Source: Arthrobacter glacialis (lineage in GTDB: Bacteria > Actinomycetota > Actinomycetes > Actinomycetales > Micrococcaceae). From it: 64,000 bases of DNA. The DNA is taken from the NCBI RefSeq assembly GCF_002909445.1, contig NZ_PPXC01000005.1, forward strand, positions 248,001 through 312,000, written 5' to 3'. The notes beneath the pieces were generated by a model, which was given only the letters and a program-made list of their open reading frames with translations, did not search any database and was not told the origin of the DNA. Made by a program: the position numbers and the translations under genes. Positions 50,792 through 59,112 of the stretch are shown here, in pieces; positions within the stretch are counted from its first letter, which is position 1; each line of letters opens with the position of its first letter.

Positions 50792-51586
50792 CTAAATCTC
50801 CGAGATGAGATCCGCCACGGAGTTCATGACCTGGTCCGGACGGAACGGGTACGCGTCAATGTGCTCGGGCTGGGTGATCCCGGTCAAAACCAGCACCGTG
50901 TGCAGCCCGGCCTCCATCCCCGCGATGATGTCCGTATCCATGCGGTCACCGATCATGGCTGTGGTTTCCGAGTGGGCCTCAATCCTATTCATCGCGGAGC
51001 GGAACATCATGGGGTTGGGCTTGCCCACAATGTACGGTTCCCGGCCTGTTGCCTTAGTGATCAAAGCAGCAACGGCGCCGGTGGCGGGCAGCGGACCCTC
51101 GCGGGACGGGCCGGTGGCGTCCGGGTTGGTGCAGATGAAGCGCGCACCATTGCCAATGAGGCGGATGGCCTGGGTGATGGCCTCGAACGAGTAGCTGCGG
51201 GTCTCACCCAACACCACATAGTCCGGGTTCTGGTCGGTGAGAATGAAGCCGGCCTCGTGCAGTGCCGTGGTCAATCCGGCCTCGCCAATGACGAAGGCGC
51301 GCCCGTGCGGCATCTGCGACTTCAAGAACTGGGCTGTAGCCAGGGCCGACGTCCACAGATTCTCTTCCGGAACTTCAAGCCCCGAGGCTTTCAACCGGGC
51401 GGCCAGATCCCGAGGGGTGAAAATGGAGTTGTTGGTCAGCACCAAAAAGCGCTTGGACGTGTCCACCCAACGCTGGATCAGCTCGGCTGCACCGGGGACT
51501 GCCTTATTTTCATGGACCAGCACGCCGTCCATGTCCGTGAGCCAGCACTCGATGTCTGCGGGCTGGCGATTCTGCGCCTTGCTCAT
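50792..51586 (-). CDS. HAD-IIA family phosphatase (NagD-like)
   Basis: The product has 264 residues. The four HAD motifs are visible: WLTDMDGVLV (nucleophile Asp), LTNNSIF, the Lys in GKPNPMMF, and MIGDRMDTDIIAG. The IIA cap lies between. Members dephosphorylate nucleotides, phosphoglycolate or sugar phosphates; the substrate here is not clear. AGGAGG lies upstream of the ATG. Confidence 0.93.
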   Translation of the reverse strand: MSKAQNRQPADIECWLTDMDGVLVHENKAVPGAAELIQRWVDTSKRFLVLTNNSIFTPRDLAARLKASGLEVPEENLWTSALATAQFLKSQMPHGRAFVIGEAGLTTALHEAGFILTDQNPDYVVLGETRSYSFEAITQAIRLIGNGARFICTNPDATGPSREGPLPATGAVAALITKATGREPYIVGKPNPMMFRSAMNRIEAHSETTAMIGDRMDTDIIAGMEAGLHTVLVLTGITQPEHIDAYPFRPDQVMNSVADLISEI

Positions 51587-51700
51587 AGTTCCTCCTGATG
51601 GGGGATGGATCTCTCTAGCACCAGTCTTGCAGATTCGCCCGTATACCGTGGAAACAGCGGCTGGGGAATGCGCCGGCGGCGCAGCGGCTAAAGTTAACCG

Positions 51701-52393
51701 GTGAGTAATTCCAGCGACACCACTTCCCCCGCGCCCGAGAACTCAGCGTCCACCGAGGCGCCTGAATATGTTGAACCGCACCACGAAGTGGGTGTTGGGC
51801 CGTGGGAAGGAGAGCTGCCGCAGGGGGACCATTGGGATCCGGAACTGTTGGCCGGGGGAGACCGCCGCAACGTGCTGGATCAGTACAGGTACTGGACCAT
51901 GGAAGCCATTGTTGCCGAGCTGGACACCCGGCGCCATGACTTCCATGTGGCCATTGAAAACTGGCAGCATGACATGAACATCGGCACAGTGGTGCGCACG
52001 GCCAATGCGTTCCTGGCCAAGGAAGTGCACATCATTGGCAAGCGCCGGTGGAACAAGCGTGGCGCCATGGTCACCGACAGGTACCAGCACGTCCGCCACC
52101 ACCCCACAGTTGCGGACTTTGTGGCCTGGGCGCAGGGTGAGGGCCTGGCCATCATCGGCATCGATATTTTCCCGGACTCGGAAAAGCTGGAGACTTACGA
52201 GCTTCCCCGGAACTGTGTTTTGGTGTTTGGCCAGGAAGGCCCAGGGCTGAGCGAGGAAGTTCACGCGGCGGCCCAAACCACGCTGTCCATTGAGCAATTT
52301 GGTTCCACCCGCTCCATCAACGCAGCGTCCGCGGCTGGCATCGCCATGCACGCTTGGGTGCGCCGACACGTGTTTAACCAGCCCGTCTCCTAG
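51701..52393 (+). CDS. TrmH/SpoU family RNA 2'-O-methyltransferase
   Basis: The product has 230 residues from a GTG. After an acidic Pro/Glu-rich N-terminus (about 1-50), the SPOUT knot domain shows all three motifs: NIGTVVRTANAF (1), LVFGQEGPGLS (2) and QFGSTRSINAASAAGIA (3). It methylates a ribose in tRNA or rRNA; the exact site cannot be read from the sequence. Confidence 0.93.
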   Translation: MSNSSDTTSPAPENSASTEAPEYVEPHHEVGVGPWEGELPQGDHWDPELLAGGDRRNVLDQYRYWTMEAIVAELDTRRHDFHVAIENWQHDMNIGTVVRTANAFLAKEVHIIGKRRWNKRGAMVTDRYQHVRHHPTVADFVAWAQGEGLAIIGIDIFPDSEKLETYELPRNCVLVFGQEGPGLSEEVHAAAQTTLSIEQFGSTRSINAASAAGIAMHAWVRRHVFNQPVS

Positions 52394-52553
52394 GTGGGCC
52401 GGGCCGGCGTCGTACGGCAAAAAATGTCCACAAGCTGGGCGGTAACTTCATCTTCTTCGACACCGTGAGCGCAATCGCTAAGATGGGAGAAGCCATGCGG
52501 GAGGCTGGCCTGTTGTCAGCCTCTTAGTACCGTTCAGCCCATAGGAGCTCTCA

Positions 52554-53576
52554 ATGCCCATTGCAACACCGGACAAGTATGCCGAAATGATCGACCGCGC
52601 CAAGGCTGGCGGCTTCGCCTACCCGGCGGTCAACGTGACGTCATCCCAGACGCTCAATGCAACCCTGCAGGGCTTCGCCGACGCCGGCACCGACGGCATC
52701 ATCCAGGTTTCAACAGGTGGAGCAGCCTACTGGTCCGGCGCCAGCGTCAAGGACATGGTTGCCGGTTCCTTGGCCTTCGCCGCGTTCGCACGCGAAGTTG
52801 CCAAGAATTACCCGATCAACGTGGCCCTGCACACCGATCACTGCCCCAAGGACAAGCTGGATGGCTTTGTGCTGCCCCTGCTGGAAGCTTCCGAGCGTGA
52901 AGTAGCCGCCGGCCGCGACCCCATCTTCAACTCCCACATGTGGGATGGTTCCGCCGAGACCCTCGAAGAGAACCTACGCATTGGCCGCGAACTGCTGGCC
53001 CGCACCCACGCAGCCAAGATGATCCTTGAAGTTGAGATTGGTGCTGTTGGCGGCGAGGAAGACGGCGTCGAGAACGCCATCAACGACAAGCTGTACTCCA
53101 CCATTGAAGACGGCCTGGCCACTGTTGAAGCCCTGGGCTCCGGCGAGAACGGCCGTTACATCACGGCCTTGACCTTCGGCAACGTGCACGGCGTTTACAA
53201 GGCCGGCAACGTGAAGCTGCGCCCGGAGATCCTGAAGGAAATCCAGGCAGCTGTTGGCGCCAAGGTTGGCAAGGCTAGCCCGTTCGACTTGGTCTTCCAC
53301 GGCGGTTCCGGCTCCTCCGACCAGGAAATTGCTGACGCTGTTGCTTACGGTGTCATCAAGATGAACATCGACACGGACACCCAGTACGCGTACACGCGCC
53401 CCGTGGTTGACCACATGTTCTCCAACTACTCAGGCGTCCTGAAGGTTGATGGCGAAGTCGGCAACAAGAAGCTTTACGATCCCCGCGTCTGGGGAGCCTC
53501 GGCCGAAAAGGGCCTGGCAGCACGCGTTGTTGAAGCTGCTTCGCAGCTCGGCTCCGCAGGCAAGACGTTCAAGTAA
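52554..53576 (+). CDS. fbaA: Class II fructose-bisphosphate aldolase
   Basis: The product has 340 residues. It cleaves fructose-1,6-bisphosphate in glycolysis using zinc. Zinc ligands and active-site segments are ALHTDHCPKDK, LEVEIGAVGGEEDGV, NVHGVYKAGN and LVFHGGSGSSDQEI. AGGAG lies upstream. The next gene starts at the base after its stop. Confidence 0.97.
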   Translation: MPIATPDKYAEMIDRAKAGGFAYPAVNVTSSQTLNATLQGFADAGTDGIIQVSTGGAAYWSGASVKDMVAGSLAFAAFAREVAKNYPINVALHTDHCPKDKLDGFVLPLLEASEREVAAGRDPIFNSHMWDGSAETLEENLRIGRELLARTHAAKMILEVEIGAVGGEEDGVENAINDKLYSTIEDGLATVEALGSGENGRYITALTFGNVHGVYKAGNVKLRPEILKEIQAAVGAKVGKASPFDLVFHGGSGSSDQEIADAVAYGVIKMNIDTDTQYAYTRPVVDHMFSNYSGVLKVDGEVGNKKLYDPRVWGASAEKGLAARVVEAASQLGSAGKTFK

Positions 53577-54002
53577 ATGTCTGACGATTTCCGCAAGAAC
53601 CTCCTCGGCCCGGAGCCCACATTGCTCCCGGTCGAAGAAGATGTCCAGGCACGTTTGGATGCGGGGGATGAGGCAGTGGATTTGGCTGCCGCCAATCCCA
53701 CGTCCTCGCTTTTGTGGGCCATTTTGGCTGACGAGGCGTATGCGGAGGGACGGACCATTGAGTCCTACGCGTATGCACGCACCGGTTACCACCGCGGCCT
53801 GGATTCGCTGCGCCGCAATGGCTGGCGCGGCACCGGCCCGGTGCCGTACGCCCACGAAGGCAACCGCGGTTTCCTGCGTGCGCTGTACGCGTTGGGTCGT
53901 GCAGCGGGAGCCATCGGCGAGTCCGATGAAGCAGCCCGCATTGCTACGTTCCTGAACGACTCCGATCCGCTGGCAACCGCCGCGATCGAGGCCGCTCTGT
54001 AG
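53577..54002 (+). CDS. DUF3151 family protein
   Basis: The product has 141 residues, mainly helical and acidic. It begins directly after the aldolase stop, a pairing conserved in actinobacteria. The segment SYAYARTGYHRGLDSLRRNGW is typical of DUF3151, and the fold looks like a short helical-repeat protein. Its role next to aldolase is unknown. Confidence 0.9.
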   Translation: MSDDFRKNLLGPEPTLLPVEEDVQARLDAGDEAVDLAAANPTSSLLWAILADEAYAEGRTIESYAYARTGYHRGLDSLRRNGWRGTGPVPYAHEGNRGFLRALYALGRAAGAIGESDEAARIATFLNDSDPLATAAIEAAL

Positions 54003-54022
54003 CGTTTCGGTTCAAGGCATCT

Positions 54023-54092
54023 AAAAATGCCACCGATCCCGCTTTATGCCACCGATATACCGGTGGCATTTTGCGGGATCGGTGGCATTTTT
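54023..54092. terminator. Nested double hairpin terminator
   Basis: Outer arms of 20 bp (54023-54042 and 54073-54092) are perfectly complementary. Inside them a second perfect 9-bp hairpin (54046-54054 and 54061-54069) repeats the ATGCCACCG/CGGTGGCAT sequence of the outer stem. It separates the aldolase unit from the convergent SDR gene. Confidence 0.88.
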
Positions 54093-54129
54093 GTTTGGTG
54101 ACTGCGGCAGCTCGCGTGAGGGACGGTGG

Positions 54130-54930
54130 TTAGTCCCAGATGTTGTCCCCGCGCAGTGTTGCGTCAACGCCGCCGTCGATGTAGATGGTCTGCCCGGTGG
54201 TGTGCGTGTTTTCTACGCTTGTCAGCCAGGCGAGCAGCCGGGCCAGCACGATGGCCTCCGAATGGTAGTTCAACGGCATGGGCATGCTGTCATCAACCAT
54301 CTTCCGGCCCTCTTCGGTGGCGAGCATCTTCTCGGTCATCGGCGAGATGACTGTGCCCGGGGCAACGGCGTTAAGCGGGATACCAGCCCCGGCCCACCGC
54401 TTGGTGATGGATTCGCGGCGCACCCAGCGGCTCAGGGCGCGCTTGCTGGAGGGGTAGTTCAAGTATCCGGAGCGGGGGCCCTCGGCGGCCAAAGCGGCGC
54501 CGATTTCCAAGGCTTTGGCTTCGTCTCCTGACAGCAGAGCCTCGACGAGTTCAGGAGAGTTGGTCTGCAGGGACGCAGCAGAGCTGACGACGGCGGCACG
54601 CGGCGCCGGGCTTTTGGCCAGGACGGGGGCCAGATACTCGAGGAATTCGGTGACGCCGAAGTAGTTGACGCTTACTGTCAAGGGGATCGGTGCTGCGATA
54701 CCGGCACAGGCGATGACGGCGTCAATGCTGCCCCCGGCCAAGTCGATGGCACTTTCGGCGGCGGACTTACGGCCCGCAGCTGTGCTGAGGTCGGCTTCAA
54801 CTTCGGCGCCCTTGAGGTCAACGCCGATAACTGTCTCGCCGCGTTCACGCAGCAGGGCAGCGGTTGAGGCGCCGATTCCAGATCCTGCGCCGGTGACAAT
54901 GTACGTGCGGGGAGTGGTGGTGCTTGTCAT
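54130..54930 (-). CDS. Short-chain dehydrogenase/reductase
   Basis: The product has 266 residues. The NAD(P) site TGAGSGIGAST is at 13-23, AVIACAGIA and the active-site Ser of AVVSSAASL follow, and the catalytic YPSSK lies near residue 158. An inserted helical part and the ending IYIDGGVDATLRGD match the hydroxysteroid-dehydrogenase-like branch. It is the second gene after a MarR-type regulator (36-nt gap) and is probably induced by that regulator's ligand. Confidence 0.92.
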   Translation of the reverse strand: MTSTTTPRTYIVTGAGSGIGASTAALLRERGETVIGVDLKGAEVEADLSTAAGRKSAAESAIDLAGGSIDAVIACAGIAAPIPLTVSVNYFGVTEFLEYLAPVLAKSPAPRAAVVSSAASLQTNSPELVEALLSGDEAKALEIGAALAAEGPRSGYLNYPSSKRALSRWVRRESITKRWAGAGIPLNAVAPGTVISPMTEKMLATEEGRKMVDDSMPMPLNYHSEAIVLARLLAWLTSVENTHTTGQTIYIDGGVDATLRGDNIWD

Positions 54931-54966
54931 ATCAAAACTCCTTGGGAGTTGTTGCTTGGATAAAAA

Positions 54967-55458
54967 TTAGGGCTTGTTGCCCAGCCGTGCGGACAACACG
55001 ATGGTGGATTTCTCGAATTTCGCCAGGAGGCGCGTGAACTCTGCGCGGTCCGGTTCCGGCCAGCCGTCCAGGAGCTGGTCAACCAAACCATTGCCGGCCC
55101 GGACCAACGCAGCGGCAACTTTGTGACCGGCAGCGCTCAACTGCACCCGTTGCGCCCTGGCATCGGCGGGGTCGGCGACTCGCTCCACGAGGCCAGCGCT
55201 GGAAAGCCGGCCAACAATTTTGCTGATATTCGAGGCTCCGGTCACCATGCTGGTCGCCAGGTGGGAAGGTCGCAGTGGCCCGTTGTGCGAAAGCATGGTG
55301 ATCATGGTGATGGCGCCTGGATCAAGGGCCACGCCTTCGCGTGCGGCCACTGCCGTGAGAAATTCCGGCGCCGTCCATTCGGCCAGCACGCGACTCAGTG
55401 AGGCGATGAGCGCGGCACTGTCAGCGGTGACTTGCGTGCTCTTGTCGTTGGAAAGCAC
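54967..55458 (-). CDS. MarR family transcriptional regulator
   Basis: The product has 163 residues from a GTG with AAGGAG 4-5 nt upstream; a longer frame from 55542 would cover the operator and is rejected. The winged helix includes LRPSHLATSMVTGASNISKIVGRL and the wing VADPADARAQRVQLSAAG. It probably represses itself and the SDR gene behind it through the palindrome just upstream. Confidence 0.92.
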   Translation of the reverse strand: MLSNDKSTQVTADSAALIASLSRVLAEWTAPEFLTAVAAREGVALDPGAITMITMLSHNGPLRPSHLATSMVTGASNISKIVGRLSSAGLVERVADPADARAQRVQLSAAGHKVAAALVRAGNGLVDQLLDGWPEPDRAEFTRLLAKFEKSTIVLSARLGNKP

Positions 55459-55479
55459 TTTTCTCCTTAAACGGCCATG

Positions 55480-55506
55480 GATATAATGTCCTGAAGACAG
55501 TATATC
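55480..55506. promoter_or_regulatory. Candidate MarR operator
   Basis: The 11-bp arms GATATAATGTC and GACAGTATATC (55480-55490 and 55496-55506) match at 10 of 11 positions around a 5-bp spacer. The site is 22 bp upstream of the GTG start, and its AT-rich arms contain possible -10 sequence, as is usual for autoregulated marR genes. Confidence 0.72.
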
Positions 55507-55635
55507 GCTTAAGGTGTCGCAAGAACAGCACTGCTGTGCCATAGCGTTCTCGCAGCGGAAAACAATGCGGGGAGGCTCCGGCGTCGTCCACCCAGTGCGG
55601 TCAATGTGCGTGAGCTAGAGCATTCCGGTAAACTC

Positions 55636-55792
55636 AGGAGGTAAGACCCCCTTGACTGACTGCCTTCTTCAGCAATTGCAGAGGAAGGCCGGTGGTTTCC
55701 AAGGGGCATTTTCGTGCCCGGACACTGCACGGTGGAACAACCACCGGCCTCTGCAGTGCCCGGCTCAACTTATGAGCAAGGGGGAGGGTCCC
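55636..55792 (+). ncRNA. Structured 5' leader of purA
   Basis: A long stem pairs 55677-55684 with 55748-55755 and continues as 55689-55697 with 55739-55747, broken by one 4-nt bulge (AAGG, 55685-55688). Its loop holds a second hairpin, GGGCA/TGCCC at 55704-55708 and 55715-55719. A possible -10 (TAAACT, 55629-55634) would start the RNA near 55641. An AGGAGGT at 55636-55642 faces a TTG at 55652 that is in frame with purA. The rest of the gap back to 55459 holds the MarR operator and nothing else that I recognise. Confidence 0.5.
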
Positions 55793-57082
55793 ATGCCAGC
55801 AATCGTAATCGTCGGCGCCCAGTGGGGTGACGAAGGTAAAGGCAAGGCCACAGATCTTTTGGGTGGTTTGGTCGACTATGTAGTGAAGCCCAATGGTGGA
55901 AACAACGCCGGGCACACAGTGGTCGTAGGCGGTGAGAAGTATGAGCTCAAGCTCCTTCCTGCCGGAATTTTGAGCCCCAACGCAACACCCATTATTGGCA
56001 ATGGCTGTGTTGTGAATCTCGAGGCGTTGTTTGAGGAAATCGAGGGCCTTGAGGCCCGCGGCGCGGACACGTCCAAGCTGCGCATTTCCGCCAACGCCCA
56101 CCTGGTGGCCCCGTACCACCAGGTATTGGACAAAGTCACTGAGCGTTTCCTGGGCAGCCGCGCCATTGGCACCACGGGCCGCGGCATTGGCCCGGCGTAC
56201 ATGGACAAGGTTGCCCGCCTGGGTATCCGGGTTCAGGACCTCTTTGACGAGTCGATCCTGCGCCAAAAGGTGGAAGGGTCCCTCAAGCAGAAGAACGAGC
56301 TGCTGGTGAAGGTCTACAACCGCCGCGCCGTGGAAGTTGACGAGGTGGTGGAGTACTTCCTGGCCTTCGCCGAGCGCGTGCGCCCCATGGTTATTGACGC
56401 AACGTTTGTGCTCAATGAGGCCCTTGATCGCGGCGAAGTAGTGCTCATGGAAGGCGGCCAGGCAACGTTCTTGGACGTTGACCACGGCACCTACCCGTTC
56501 GTGACCTCCTCCAACCCGACCGCCGGTGGCGCGTCAGTTGGTTCAGGCATTGGCCCCACCCGCATCACCCGCGCCGTGGGGATCATCAAGGCTTACACCA
56601 CGCGTGTTGGTGCCGGCCCGTTCCCCACGGAACTCTTCGATGACATGGGCCTGTACTTGCAGACCACCGGTGGCGAGTTTGGTGTGAACACCGGCCGCCC
56701 GCGTCGTTGTGGCTGGTACGACGCCGTCTTGGCTCGCCACGCTTCCCGCGTCAACGGCTTCACGGACTACTTTGTCACCAAGCTTGACGTGCTGACAGGC
56801 ATCGAGCAGATCCCCGTTTGTGTCGCTTACGACGTTGACGGTGTCCGCCACGATGAAATGCCCATGACGCAGACCGAGTTCCACCACGCCAAGCCCATTT
56901 TCGAGTACTTCCCAGGCTGGACCGAGGACATCACCACGGCCCGCACCCTTGAAGACCTGCCCGAGAATGCACGCAACTACGTGCTGGCGCTTGAAGCCAT
57001 GTCCGGCACCCGGCTCTCGGCCATTGGTGTTGGCCCGGCCCGCGACCAGACCATCGTGCGCTACGACCTCATCAAGGACTAA
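55793..57082 (+). CDS. purA: Adenylosuccinate synthetase
   Basis: The product has 429 residues from the ATG with GGGGAGGG upstream. It joins IMP and aspartate using GTP in AMP synthesis. The start [18 protein letters not shown] holds the GTP P-loop and catalytic Asp; [26 protein letters not shown] and [19 protein letters not shown] are further family blocks. A 47-residue N-terminal extension from a TTG at 55652 is possible in frame but unlike the family. Confidence 0.96.
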   Translation: MPAIVIVGAQWGDEGKGKATDLLGGLVDYVVKPNGGNNAGHTVVVGGEKYELKLLPAGILSPNATPIIGNGCVVNLEALFEEIEGLEARGADTSKLRISANAHLVAPYHQVLDKVTERFLGSRAIGTTGRGIGPAYMDKVARLGIRVQDLFDESILRQKVEGSLKQKNELLVKVYNRRAVEVDEVVEYFLAFAERVRPMVIDATFVLNEALDRGEVVLMEGGQATFLDVDHGTYPFVTSSNPTAGGASVGSGIGPTRITRAVGIIKAYTTRVGAGPFPTELFDDMGLYLQTTGGEFGVNTGRPRRCGWYDAVLARHASRVNGFTDYFVTKLDVLTGIEQIPVCVAYDVDGVRHDEMPMTQTEFHHAKPIFEYFPGWTEDITTARTLEDLPENARNYVLALEAMSGTRLSAIGVGPARDQTIVRYDLIKD

Positions 57083-57094
57083 TAGCCACAGCCA

Positions 57095-57147
57095 AAAAGG
57101 CGTGTTCGACGGACGGAACCCAAGTTCCGGCGTCGAACACGCCTTTT
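57095..57147 (+). terminator. Strong hairpin terminator of purA
   Basis: The 17-bp perfect arms (57095-57111 and 57131-57147) contain an inner CGGAAC/GTTCCG hairpin and end in TTTTGTTTT, giving a classic rho-independent terminator. Confidence 0.93.
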
Positions 57148-57240
57148 GTTTTGCCCAGCTTTGCCACTCCCCGTGGTCTGCCGGGCACCAACACGACTAG
57201 GCTTGATGGCAGATGGTGTTGGCTGGTCGAAGGAGATGTC

Positions 57241-58047
57241 ATGAAGGTCAGCGTTGGGCAGTTCAATCCGGGCGGCGAAGTTGCACAGAACCTCGCCACC
57301 ATGCGCCGACTCTGCGTTGCTGCGGCACAGGAGGGCAGCAAGCTGATCCTGTTTCCGGAAGAAGCCATGTTCTCCGTGGGCCGGGTATCCGGGGACTTTG
57401 CCACGGCCGTTGACGCCCACTGGACCACCTTTGTACAGGGCATATCCATGATGGCCGCCGACGCCGGCATTGCCGTCATTGCCGGCGGCTATGAATCCGG
57501 TGGGGAAGCGCGCCCCTACAACACCGTTGTGGCGGTGGATGACGACGGCGGGATCCTAGGCACATACCGCAAGCTGCACCTTTACGATGCGTTCTCCTAC
57601 CAGGAATCGTCAAGGATCAAGCCCAGTGACCGCGGCATCACCGTGGTGGACATTGGTGGATTCAAGGTGGGCCTGATGACCTGCTATGACCTCCGATTCC
57701 CCGAGCTGGCCAGGTCCTTGGCCGTGGCCGGGGCGGAGCTGTTGTGCGTTTCGGCGGCCTGGTTCAAGGGCGAGCACAAGGTTGATCATTGGGAGACGCT
57801 GCTGAAGGCCCGCGCCATTGAAAACACGTGCTGGGTTGCCGCGGCTGGAACCTCCAGCGATCACTGCATCGGCCATTCCGCGATCTTGGACCCCATGGGC
57901 ATTCCGGCCGACTTCCTCAACGAAGAACCCGAAGGCATTGCCACAGCAGATGTCACGCACCGGCGACTAGAGGAAGTCCGCGAATTCCTGCCCGTTTTGC
58001 GCAACCGGCGTTTTGAAAGCAGCACATTGGTGGTCCCGGCGGGCTAA
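57241..58047 (+). CDS. Carbon-nitrogen hydrolase (nitrilase superfamily amidase)
   Basis: The product has 268 residues from the ATG of MKVSVGQF, which has AAGGAG upstream; 30 in-frame residues before it overlap the terminator region and are rejected. The Glu-Lys-Cys triad is in ILFPEEAMF, TYRKLHLYDAF and LMTCYDLRFPE. The NIT1/omega-amidase-like length and the AWFKGEHKVDHWETLLKARA motif suggest a deaminated-glutathione or omega-amidase-like repair role, but other amides are possible. Confidence 0.92.
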   Translation: MKVSVGQFNPGGEVAQNLATMRRLCVAAAQEGSKLILFPEEAMFSVGRVSGDFATAVDAHWTTFVQGISMMAADAGIAVIAGGYESGGEARPYNTVVAVDDDGGILGTYRKLHLYDAFSYQESSRIKPSDRGITVVDIGGFKVGLMTCYDLRFPELARSLAVAGAELLCVSAAWFKGEHKVDHWETLLKARAIENTCWVAAAGTSSDHCIGHSAILDPMGIPADFLNEEPEGIATADVTHRRLEEVREFLPVLRNRRFESSTLVVPAG

Positions 58048-58107
58048 GTCACCGTTGACGAAAGATATCGCTGTGATTAGTGTCGGGACTAAGGGCAGGA
58101 GGAAATC

Positions 58108-58599
58108 ATGAACGACTCCAAGATTTGGGCGGTGTTGGAAACCATGTTTCCAGTGGCGTTGGAAGACGTGCCGCTGGACGGGCAATGGCTCAAGCCACCG
58201 TTCGCCGATGACGCTGCCGGCCGGGCAGTTGTCTGCAATGATGGTGACTTTCAGTTTGTGGTGGTGGACCGTACCAACGGATCGGTGCGCTACGTCTGCG
58301 AGGACGACGAATCACTCATAGCGTCGTCTCTGGAAACACTGCCAAAGATTGTGGCTGCCTGGGGCGCCATTGACAGGGACACGGTGGGGCCCGAGGATGA
58401 CGAGGACTTTTCAGCCGTCAAGAAGTCCTTTGAACAGCAACTGAAGGTGCTGGATCCGCCCGCTGCGGCGCCCAATGAATTCTGGGCCCTGTATGCCGAG
58501 GAACTCACCAGCGATGACTATGTGGATGTTGATGAGATCGAAGAAGACGACGACAGTGACTTCTTCGAAGAGGTGGAAGAAGTCCGCTCCGACGCTTAG
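58108..58599 (+). CDS. Acidic hypothetical protein, possibly SUKH-like
   Basis: The product has 163 residues with AGGAGG upstream of the ATG. The pattern AVVCNDGDFQFVVVDRTNGSVRYV followed by SLIASSLETLPKIVAAW resembles SUKH-4 proteins, a fold used as toxin-immunity or protein-interaction modules. The last 30 residues are strikingly acidic (DVDEIEEDDDSDFFEEVEEV). No toxin gene lies beside it. The family link is a visual impression only. Confidence 0.55.
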   Translation: MNDSKIWAVLETMFPVALEDVPLDGQWLKPPFADDAAGRAVVCNDGDFQFVVVDRTNGSVRYVCEDDESLIASSLETLPKIVAAWGAIDRDTVGPEDDEDFSAVKKSFEQQLKVLDPPAAAPNEFWALYAEELTSDDYVDVDEIEEDDDSDFFEEVEEVRSDA

Positions 58600-58664
58600 T
58601 TCCCCGTGCGCGAACCGCCGTAACCTTCAGCCACATCTGCCCCCGCAGCCACTAGGCTCAAAGC

Positions 58665-59081
58665 ATGGCTCAGCTTAACGACCCAGACGTGATCCGCCGG
58701 CTCCTGACTACTCCGGGCCGGTGGGCGGTGGTGGGCCTGTCCAACAATCCGTTGCGCGCTGCTTTGGGTGTTTCCCATTTTCTCCAGCAGCATCTTGGCC
58801 AGGAGATCATCCCCGTGAGCCTGAAGGGCGACGACGTTCACGGCGCCAAGGGCTACACGAAGCTTTCCCTGGTCCCCGGAACCATTGACGTGGTGGATTG
58901 CTTCGTCAATTCCAGCAGGGTTGGTGCCGTGGTTGATGAGGCCATTGCCGTTGGTGCCAAGGCTGTCTGGCTGCAATTGGGAGTTGTGGATGAGCAAGCA
59001 GCGCAGCGCGCCCTGCTTGCCGGGCTAGATGTTGTCATGGATACCTGCCCCAAAATCGAGTCAGCAAAGCTGGGCCTCTAA
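58665..59081 (+). CDS. CoA-binding domain protein (YccU-like)
   Basis: The product has 138 residues forming one Rossmann-like CoA_binding_2 domain. The nucleotide segment RWAVVGLSNNPLRAALGVSHFL and the later AKAVWLQLGVVDEQAAQRA and VVMDTCPKIE are typical. Members bind CoA but have no assigned reaction. It ends 31 nt before the deacetylase gene. Confidence 0.92.
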   Translation: MAQLNDPDVIRRLLTTPGRWAVVGLSNNPLRAALGVSHFLQQHLGQEIIPVSLKGDDVHGAKGYTKLSLVPGTIDVVDCFVNSSRVGAVVDEAIAVGAKAVWLQLGVVDEQAAQRALLAGLDVVMDTCPKIESAKLGL

Positions 59082-59112
59082 GCCGCAAGCCCCGAATCCC
59101 AGGAAGAACTGT

